Shown here one piece after another: positions 1-4,264 of a stretch of 5,913 nucleotides of DNA. Below the pieces are notes generated by a model. The model saw only the letters and a list, made by a program, of their open reading frames with translations, searched no databases and was not told the origin of the DNA. This stretch comes from Methanobacteriota archaeon (lineage in GTDB: Archaea; Thermoplasmatota; DTKX01; GCA-020343715), in assembly GCA_030594725.1 (NCBI GenBank), contig JAUVEQ010000193.1:1-5913 (forward strand), given 5' to 3'. Each line of letters opens with the position of its first letter. Positions within the stretch are counted from its first letter, which is position 1. Position numbers and translations under genes: made by a program.

Positions 1-397
1 CGTTGGTGGCGTAACCGAACATCAGGCCCTGGTCGCCTGCCCCCTGCTCGTGATTCTCGGAGTAGTCCACTCCCATGGAGATGTCGGGTGATTGCTCGTC
101 GACGGCGACGATGACGCCGCAGGTGCGGTAATCGAAGCCCAGGGCTGGCTCGGTGTAGCCGATGCGCTTGATGGTCTCCCGGACGATCTTGCGCATGTCC
201 ACCCATGTGTTGGTGGTGATCTCGCCGGTAATGATGGCCATACCGGTGGTCACCAGGGTCTCGCAGGCCACGCGACCGTGTTTATCGCCCTCGAGGATAG
301 CATCCAGTATGGAGTCTGAGATCTGGTCCGCCACCTTGTCGGGGTGACCCTCGGTGACGGATTCGGAGGTGAACAGATGCGGTCGTATAGAGTTCAT
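1..397 (-). CDS. metK: S-adenosylmethionine synthetase, bacterial type (5' part; 3' end outside window)
   Basis: Makes S-adenosylmethionine, the main methyl donor, from ATP and methionine in the cytoplasm. The reverse strand reads 132 codons with no stop before the window edge. Family hallmarks are plain: HLFTSESVTEGHPDK at residues 7-21, with His18 and Asp20 matching the ATP-site His14 and Asp16 of the E. coli enzyme; RVACETLVTTGM at 42-53; QSPDI at 102-106; and the hexapeptide GAGDQG at 119-124 followed by LMFGYATN. This follows the bacterial MetK pattern, not the divergent archaeal MAT pattern, which is unusual beside an archaeal ribosomal gene. The ATG at 397-395 is chosen because GGGAGG (409-404 on the minus strand) sits six bases upstream and the N-terminus aligns with MetK. 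About two thirds of the protein lies outside the window. The family assignment is very secure. Confidence 0.97.
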   Translation of the reverse strand, partial: MNSIRPHLFTSESVTEGHPDKVADQISDSILDAILEGDKHGRVACETLVTTGMAIITGEITTNTWVDMRKIVRETIKRIGYTEPALGFDYRTCGVIVAVDEQSPDISMGVDYSENHEQGAGDQGLMFGYATN

Positions 398-448
398 CCA
401 ATGCCTCCCGTTGAGGTTATCAATATCCAGGCGGTCCACGGAATCAGA

Positions 449-458
449 CCATATAACC
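449..458 (-). promoter_or_regulatory. TATA box for metK
   Basis: On the minus strand this reads GGTTATATGG, preceded by an A-rich stretch (ACAAAAA) resembling an archaeal BRE. Archaeal transcription normally starts about 25 bases downstream, which puts the start near 427-430. That gives a leader of about 30 bases carrying the GGGAGG ribosome-binding site at 404-409. The position is inferred from sequence only. Confidence 0.65.
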
Positions 459-522
459 TTTTTGTAGCTTAAAGAACAACAATTGCACGAACAGGGCTCC
501 CGAGGCCGGGGGGGCCGAATTC

Positions 523-530
523 TTATATAC
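523..530 (+). promoter_or_regulatory. TATA box for rpl15e
   Basis: TTATATAC is the only strong AT-rich element in a GC-rich stretch upstream of rpl15e. It faces away from the metK promoter, making 398-627 a divergent promoter region. The expected transcription start is near 550-556, giving a leader of roughly 75 bases, long by archaeal standards. Confidence 0.65.
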
Positions 531-571
531 TAGCAGGGGTATGCGCGCCTCGCAATGTCCGGCCGGAGATG

Positions 572-592
572 TGCCGCCCCCCTTGGGCGGTG
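572..592 (+). promoter_or_regulatory. GC-rich hairpin in the rpl15e leader
   Basis: CCGCCC (574-579) pairs perfectly with GGGCGG (585-590) around a five-base loop. Two G-T pairs (572/592, 573/591) extend the stem to eight pairs. It lies between the predicted transcription start and the ribosome-binding site GGAGG at 614-618. Just before it, at 558-567, is the ten-base palindrome TCCGGCCGGA. A structured leader on a ribosomal-protein gene could serve autogenous control, but that is inference. In GC-rich DNA, chance remains possible. Confidence 0.4.
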
Positions 593-627
593 AATCCCAA
601 GACGTTTCACAACGGAGGTTTGCACCC

Positions 628-1227
628 ATGGCCAAGAGCACTTACAAGTACATCGCCGAAGCCTGGAAGGATCCCGACAAGAGCTACGTCCGGGACCTCA
701 ATTGGAGCCGCGCCATCGAATGGCGCCGCATGAATGTCTTCACCCGGGTGGAACGGCCCACGAGGCTGGACCGCGCCCGGGCCCTGGGATACAAGGCGAA
801 GCAGGGATACGTGATCGTCCGCACCCGTGTCCGAAGGGGCTCGCTGCACAAGCACCGCTTCACCGGCGGTCGCAAGCCCCGGTCCCGTGGTCTGAACAAG
901 ATCACCCTTGACAAGTCCCTGCAGCAGGTGGCCGAGGAGCGTGTGGGCCGTCACTACCCCAACATGGAGGTCCTCAACTCCTACTGGGTGTTCGACGATG
1001 GCAGGCACATCTACTTCGAGGTGATACTGGTGGACCCCCACCACCCGGTGATCATGGCAGATGACAGGATCAACTGGGTCTGCAAGCCCCACCACAAGGG
1101 TCGCGCCAACCGCGGCCTCACCTCGGCGGGGAAGAAGTCCCGGGGCCTGCGCAAGAAGGGCATCGGCTCGGAGCACACGAGGCCCTCGGTCAAGAAGGGT
1201 CACAGGCGCAGGAAGGACCGGCGTTAG
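628..1227 (+). CDS. rpl15e: 50S ribosomal protein L15e
   Basis: A structural protein of the large ribosomal subunit, found in archaea and eukaryotes and not in bacteria. The product is 199 residues, close to the usual length of about 190-200. Conserved blocks are visible in order: YKYIAEAW at 6-13, RPTRLDRARALGYKAKQGYV at 43-62, SLQQVAEERVGRH at 97-109, VLNSYWV at 115-121, FEVILVDPHHP at 130-140 and RGLTSAGKKSRGLRKKG at 162-178, ending in a very basic rRNA-binding tail. An in-frame ATG at 541 would add 29 residues, but it is rejected: the family starts at about MAKSTYKYI, and GGAGG at 614-618 lies nine bases before the ATG at 628. It stands alone between the divergent metK and the membrane-protein module, with its own promoter. 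Confidence 0.97.
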   Translation: MAKSTYKYIAEAWKDPDKSYVRDLNWSRAIEWRRMNVFTRVERPTRLDRARALGYKAKQGYVIVRTRVRRGSLHKHRFTGGRKPRSRGLNKITLDKSLQQVAEERVGRHYPNMEVLNSYWVFDDGRHIYFEVILVDPHHPVIMADDRINWVCKPHHKGRANRGLTSAGKKSRGLRKKGIGSEHTRPSVKKGHRRRKDRR

Positions 1228-1277
1228 TCGACCTCCTGGTAACCCCACCGACGACCTGTACCGATGGGTTGGTCCGT

Positions 1278-1329
1278 AACAGACCTAAGAGCAAGGTTTA
1301 AGTACCAAAAACCGCTCAAAAGGTCTGTT
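1278..1329. repeat. nested inverted repeat around a TATA-like element
   Basis: Three inverted arm pairs nest inside each other: AACAGACCT (1278-1286) with AGGTCTGTT (1321-1329), a perfect nine-base pair; GAGC (1289-1292) with GCTC (1314-1317); and GGTTT (1295-1299) with AAACC (1309-1313). The interruptions are only AA opposite AAA, and a two-base AA bulge. The apical loop is nine bases. Together this gives 18 pairs in 52 bases. As RNA it would be a strong hairpin about 50 bases past the rpl15e stop, possibly a 3'-end element. As DNA it is centred on the TATA-like element serving the next gene, as an operator could be. The sequence does not decide between these. Confidence 0.7.
1296..1304 (+). 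promoter_or_regulatory. TATA-like element for membrane protein A
   Basis: GTTTAAGTA is the only AT-rich, TATA-like stretch between rpl15e and the next gene. Transcription would start near 1323-1328, just before the purine-rich ribosome-binding-site candidate GAGGGAG at 1337-1343. It sits in the centre of the inverted repeat at 1278-1329. Confidence 0.45.
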
Positions 1330-1352
1330 CCGAGCCGAGGGAGAGTGAATAG

Positions 1353-1448
1353 ATCCTATCCACGAGACAACCCACCGAGGCAGAGTACCGCAGGCGGGCC
1401 GAGATCTTCAGGCACATCACCACCCTCCTCAAGGTCCTCATCGTAATA
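1353..1448 (+). other. in-frame coding sequence upstream of ATG 1449 with no standard start codon
   Basis: The frame of protein A stays open from the TAG at 1350-1352 to the ATG at 1449. Its translation contains TEAEYRRRAEIF and then TTLLKVLIVI, which align with IEKYRKKARRV and ISLLIKIGIGI just before and inside helix 1 of paralogue B. The ATG at 1449 would therefore cut off half of helix 1. No ATG, GTG or TTG exists in this frame here. Either a rare start codon is used (ATC at 1353 lies nine bases after GGGAG at 1339-1343), or one base is missing. A GTG at 1345 in another frame would join this frame if one base were restored, for example in the C run near 1371. Confidence 0.7.
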
Positions 1449-2042
1449 ATGGCGTTCAAGGCGGTCTTCGACGGTGTCCAGGTCTGGATCTACTCGGGCA
1501 TCTTCTGCATCTTCTTCGCGATGGTCCCGACCCTCCTCAGGCGGTACGCCGACATCAACATCCCCTGGAAGTTGGAGTTCCTGCTGTTCCTGGCCCTGTT
1601 CCTACACGTGGGCGGGGGCGCCATGGGTCTCTACAATGTCTTCTGGTCGTGGGACATGGTGACCCACTTCGTGTCCACCTTCATGCTCGCCCTCATCGGC
1701 TTCTTCCTGTTCTACATCGTGAACGAGCGGCTTGGCTTCGTGCAGCTGAACGCGAGGAAGATAATCCTGATCACCATGATCATCGCCATGTCCCTCGGCC
1801 TCATCTGGGAGGGCATGGAGATCGCAGCAGACATGCTGGTCGACCTGCGGGCCGCGGACGACATCAACGACACGATGCTCGACCTTGTCATGGACGTCGT
1901 GGGTGGCATGGCCGCCGCCCTCCTCGCCGTACGGTGGTACAGGGACGGGACCCTCGAGCGGACCTCTTCGGAGTTCGGAAGCGGCCTCGACGGGCTGTTC
2001 ATCAGGTTGGCCCGCATCATGGGGCGCCCGGTGACCCAGTAG
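1449..2042 (+). CDS. polytopic membrane protein A, DUF2238/YjdF-like (true start probably upstream)
   Basis: An integral membrane protein of unknown biochemical role. From ATG 1449 it has 197 residues. Hydrophobic segments lie near 12-30, 42-62, 73-91, 104-124 and 144-161, and a further N-terminal helix straddles the apparent start, giving six in all. Family-type motifs are SWDMVTHFVSTF (67-78), GLIWEGMEIAAD (117-128) and NDTMLDLVMDVVGG (140-153). The spacing D-x3-H-F, W-E-x2-E, D-x3-D-x2-G resembles DUF2238 (YjdF), and more loosely VanZ-like proteins. It is clearly paralogous to the protein at 2684-3505. ATG 1449 has no ribosome-binding site, and conserved sequence continues upstream in frame, so this start is kept only as the first standard codon. 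The coding region is secure. The start is not, and the function is unknown. Confidence 0.85.
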   Translation: MAFKAVFDGVQVWIYSGIFCIFFAMVPTLLRRYADINIPWKLEFLLFLALFLHVGGGAMGLYNVFWSWDMVTHFVSTFMLALIGFFLFYIVNERLGFVQLNARKIILITMIIAMSLGLIWEGMEIAADMLVDLRAADDINDTMLDLVMDVVGGMAAALLAVRWYRDGTLERTSSEFGSGLDGLFIRLARIMGRPVTQ

Positions 2043-2053
2043 ACCCTCTGGCC

Positions 2054-2069
2054 TGGGGCTAGTACCCCA
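2054..2069 (+). terminator. small hairpin after membrane protein A, possible 3'-end element
   Basis: TGGGG (2054-2058) pairs with CCCCA (2065-2069) around a six-base loop, 12 bases after the stop at 2042. It is not followed by a T-run, so it is at best a weak terminator or 3'-end stabiliser. The call is tentative. Confidence 0.25.
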
Positions 2070-2098
2070 TGAAAGACGTTGACATGGGCCTTGAGGCT

Positions 2099-2124
2099 CG
2101 GGGTAAAAATATTTAAACACCCCG
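2099..2124. promoter_or_regulatory. TATA box flanked by a perfect inverted repeat (promoter/operator of the FN3 operon)
   Basis: CGGGGT (2099-2104) and ACCCCG (2119-2124) are perfect inverted arms either side of AAAAATATTTAAAC, which is a strong TATA box (about 2107-2117). Transcription would start near 2136-2140, close to the ribosome-binding site GGAGG at 2144-2148, so the leader is short. Arms placed symmetrically about the TATA box are what an operator for a repressor blocking TBP/TFB binding would look like. That role is inference. Confidence 0.6.
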
Positions 2125-2154
2125 TGTTATTCGACCTCGGGAGGGAGGATTTAA

Positions 2155-2682
2155 ATGTCCCTAGACATGAATCACTTCAGAAAGGCAAAGGCAATAGCAG
2201 TGCTGCTCGTGCTCATTTTTACCGTCTCATTGCTGGCCACCAGCGTGGCGGCTCATTCGGAACCGACCACCCTGTTCCTGAGGGCGAAGGCAACGGCGGA
2301 TGAGAAGATAAACCTCGACTGGGAGATCACCAACGACACTGGTGTTGTCAAGTACAACATCTACTGGTCCGAGGACGATTTCGATGGCGTTCCCAGCGGG
2401 GAACCCGATGCCACCACCACGGATATGGAGTACACGATTAGTGATCTGAAGAGGACCCACACGTACAACTTCCTGGTGTCTGCGGTGAACTCCTCGGGCA
2501 CTTCCATGGCCTACGGGGAGGACTCGAACACTGTAGGCAAGTGGGAGGACGTGGGCGACCTCAAGGAGGTCAATTTCTGGAGACTAATGACCTTGGCCGC
2601 CATCGTCACCGCCATCTTCTTCTACGTGGTCTGGAAGATCCCAACATGGGTCAAGGTTGAGAAGGAAACGGGAGGTGCCTGA
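2155..2682 (+). CDS. exported, membrane-anchored fibronectin type III-like protein
   Basis: A predicted surface protein of 175 residues. The N-terminus has a signal peptide: basic residues at 9-12, a hydrophobic core at 13-29, and a likely cleavage after TSVAA near residue 33. Residues 38-127 look like one FN3 beta-sandwich, with KINLDWEI (51-58), VVKYNIYWSEDD (64-75) and YTISDLKRTHTYNFLVSAVN (93-112), the usual Y-x-L-x4-Y-x-F-x-V-x-A-V-N pattern. A second hydrophobic segment at 143-160 anchors it, leaving a short basic-acidic tail inside. ATG 2155 follows GGAGG by six bases; a second ATG at 2167 has weaker support. The next gene starts one base after its stop, with GGGAGGTG inside its last codons, so the two are probably translationally coupled. 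The FN3 domain suggests binding or presentation outside the cell. The ligand and role are unknown. Confidence 0.85.
   Translation: MSLDMNHFRKAKAIAVLLVLIFTVSLLATSVAAHSEPTTLFLRAKATADEKINLDWEITNDTGVVKYNIYWSEDDFDGVPSGEPDATTTDMEYTISDLKRTHTYNFLVSAVNSSGTSMAYGEDSNTVGKWEDVGDLKEVNFWRLMTLAAIVTAIFFYVVWKIPTWVKVEKETGGA
2670..2677 (+). promoter_or_regulatory. ribosome-binding site deciding the start of membrane protein B
   Basis: GGGAGGTG lies inside the last codons of the FN3 gene, six bases before ATG 2684. It rules out the in-frame ATG at 2657, which would add nine residues and overlap the upstream gene. Confidence 0.8.
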
Positions 2683-2683
2683 G

Positions 2684-3505
2684 ATGACGGACGAACCCGA
2701 AAAGACCGGCGGTATCACCAAGGGTGTCACCGATGGAGCTGCCAAGATCGGTCATACCGCGGGGGATGCCGTCGGTGGCGTGGTGGAAAGGGTCCAGGGC
2801 CCAGTGACCGATAAGGAGCTTGAGGGCCTCACCCCGGCGCAGATCGAGAAGTATCGCAAGAAGGCCAGACGGGTAGGGACCATTTCATTGCTCATCAAGA
2901 TCGGCATCGGCATCCTGGCCATCATGGCACTGATCGAGGGCGAGATGGTCTGGGTGTTCGCGGGCCTGTTCACACTGGCATTCGCATTCCTACCATCCCT
3001 TCTGCGTAAGAACTACTCGATAAGCATCCCATGGATGTTGGAGTTCCTGATCTTCTTCGCACTCTTCCTGCACACTGCGGGCGGTGTGCTGAACCTCTAC
3101 GCAACCTATGAGTGGTGGGATACCATGACCCACTTCGTGTCAACCTTCATGCTTGCTGTCGTTGCACTGACCGTCATTTACCTCATGCACACCTACTGGA
3201 GCGGTCTTACGATGGACATCAGGGCGATCATGATCTTCACCATCTTCATCGCAGCGTTCCTGGGTGCCATATGGGAGATAATGGAGTGGTCCACCGACCA
3301 GATCTTCGGGACCCATGAGCAGAACGGCCTGGACGACACCATGAAGGACCTGGTCATGGACATGGTAGGCGCCATGATCGCTGCCATGCTGGGAGCAAAG
3401 TGGATCATCGACGGCACCATGAAGGGCATGACCGCCGACTTCGGCGACGCCCTCAACGAGAAGGTGTTCGAGGACCTGGAACCCGTCACCTCCGAGAAGG
3501 TATAG
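2684..3505 (+). CDS. polytopic membrane protein B, DUF2238/YjdF-like, with N-terminal amphipathic extension
   Basis: An integral membrane protein of 273 residues with unknown biochemical role, paralogous to the protein at 1449-2042. Residues 1-62 are polar. They include a Gly/Ala/Val-rich, probably amphipathic stretch (about 9-38, e.g. KGVTDGAAKIGHTAGDAVGG) and a basic patch EKYRKKARR (55-63), which should stay inside. Six hydrophobic helices follow, near 66-84, 88-107, 117-139, 150-170, 180-199 and 222-240. Motifs shared with paralogue A are NYSISIPWMLEF-type (110-121), WWDTMTHFVSTF (144-155), GAIWEIMEWSTD (194-205) and DDTMKDLVMDMVGA (217-230). The Asp, His and Glu residues at helix ends suggest a polar or metal-binding site in the membrane, which is inference. 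Its start one base after the FN3 stop implies one transcript and perhaps one complex. Confidence 0.88.
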   Translation: MTDEPEKTGGITKGVTDGAAKIGHTAGDAVGGVVERVQGPVTDKELEGLTPAQIEKYRKKARRVGTISLLIKIGIGILAIMALIEGEMVWVFAGLFTLAFAFLPSLLRKNYSISIPWMLEFLIFFALFLHTAGGVLNLYATYEWWDTMTHFVSTFMLAVVALTVIYLMHTYWSGLTMDIRAIMIFTIFIAAFLGAIWEIMEWSTDQIFGTHEQNGLDDTMKDLVMDMVGAMIAAMLGAKWIIDGTMKGMTADFGDALNEKVFEDLEPVTSEKV

Positions 3506-3552
3506 GGTAGAGAGGGATAGACGGCATCGTTCCAGAACGGAGGTGGGCTGAC

Positions 3553-4197
3553 TTGGCCACCAAGGTGCAGCGCGAGCACGCCGAACAGATGATGAGCAGG
3601 CTCCAGGAGGTCTACCCGAAGGCTAGTGTGGCCCTCGAGTTCACAAACCCCCTGGAGATGCTCGTGGCCACCGTTCTGTCTGCCCAGTGCACCGACAAGA
3701 AGGTCAACGAGGTGACGGCCGTGCTGTTCAAGAGGTACCGGACTGCGGCCGACTACGCCAACGCACCACCGGGCGTGCTGGAGGAGGATATCCACTCCAC
3801 CGGGTTCTTCAACCAGAAGGCCAAGCACCTGCGGGGGATCGGAAGTGCCCTTGTTGAACGCCACGGGGGCGAAGTTCCATGCACCATGGAGGAGCTGGTC
3901 GCCCTCCCCGGCGTTGCCAGGAAGACGGCCAACATAGTCCTTGGCAACTCCTTCGGCATCGTCGAGGGGATCGCGGTGGACACCCACGTCGGCAGGCTGT
4001 CCCGGCGGATGAGGTTCACACGGCACGAGGACCCTGCCAAGATCGAGCGGGTGCTGATGAGCCTCTGGCCTCGGGAGTTGTGGTTCAAGGGCTCGTACCT
4101 GCTCATAGATCACGGTCGTGGGGTGTGCAAGGCAAGGAAGCCAGGATGTCCTGGATGCCCTGTCGGGGACATCTGCCCCCGGGTGGGTCTGAGATGA
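3553..4197 (+). CDS. nth: endonuclease III (DNA glycosylase / AP lyase)
   Basis: A base-excision repair enzyme that removes oxidised pyrimidines and cleaves the DNA backbone at the resulting abasic site. It has 214 residues, close to the 211 of E. coli Nth. Visible features: LVATVLSAQCTDKKVN at 37-52; the helix-hairpin-helix LPGVARKTANIVL at 118-130 with catalytic Lys124; VDTHVGRLSRR at 142-152 with catalytic Asp143; and a C-terminal 4Fe-4S motif C-x6-C-x2-C-x5-C at Cys192, 199, 202 and 208. All key residues are present. It begins with TTG, supported by GGAGGTG at 3539-3545, seven bases upstream. There is no TATA box in the 47-base gap after membrane protein B, so it is probably the last gene of the FN3-protein B operon. 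The assignment is very secure. Confidence 0.97.
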   Translation: MATKVQREHAEQMMSRLQEVYPKASVALEFTNPLEMLVATVLSAQCTDKKVNEVTAVLFKRYRTAADYANAPPGVLEEDIHSTGFFNQKAKHLRGIGSALVERHGGEVPCTMEELVALPGVARKTANIVLGNSFGIVEGIAVDTHVGRLSRRMRFTRHEDPAKIERVLMSLWPRELWFKGSYLLIDHGRGVCKARKPGCPGCPVGDICPRVGLR

Positions 4198-4230
4198 CCG
4201 ACGTTGACCATGGTTCGAACAATGTTGGAT

Positions 4231-4241
4231 AAATTATATAT
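4231..4241 (+). promoter_or_regulatory. TATA box for the C25 peptidase gene
   Basis: AAATTATATAT is a strong archaeal TATA box. Its centre lies about 27 bases before GTG 4265, so transcription should begin almost exactly at that codon. No Shine-Dalgarno sequence lies between them, which points to a leaderless mRNA. Confidence 0.65.
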
Positions 4242-4264
4242 CAGTGACATCCGTAGTGTTCGAC

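Noticed and set aside
541..627. N-terminal extension of L15e from an in-frame ATG at 541
   Set aside because: The 29 extra residues are not part of the L15e family, the region lies at or before the predicted transcription start, and a good ribosome-binding site precedes ATG 628.
607..1248. Long minus-strand open frame opposite rpl15e
   Set aside because: It is the shadow of a high-GC gene; its translation has no recognisable family features, while the plus strand is clearly L15e.
1278..1329. Archaeal bulge-helix-bulge intron at the nested palindrome
   Set aside because: It does have a four-pair helix between two interruptions, but these are 2x3 and 2x0 bases, not two three-base bulges on opposite strands, and removing the loop would not restore any gene or RNA.
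1264..1446. Small open frame (60 codons) ahead of membrane protein A
   Set aside because: Its translation is low-complexity Ser/Pro/Arg with no ribosome-binding site. The neighbouring frame over the same bases encodes sequence homologous to paralogue B, so that frame is the coding one.
2575..2682. Archaeosortase (PGF-CTERM-like) sorting signal at the C-terminus of the FN3 protein
   Set aside because: No PGF-type motif precedes the hydrophobic segment, and a longer tail follows it than such signals carry. A plain membrane anchor fits better.
4212..4220. GGTTCGAAC, resembling a tRNA T-loop
   Set aside because: No acceptor, D or anticodon stem can be placed around it; the surrounding bases are a promoter spacer.
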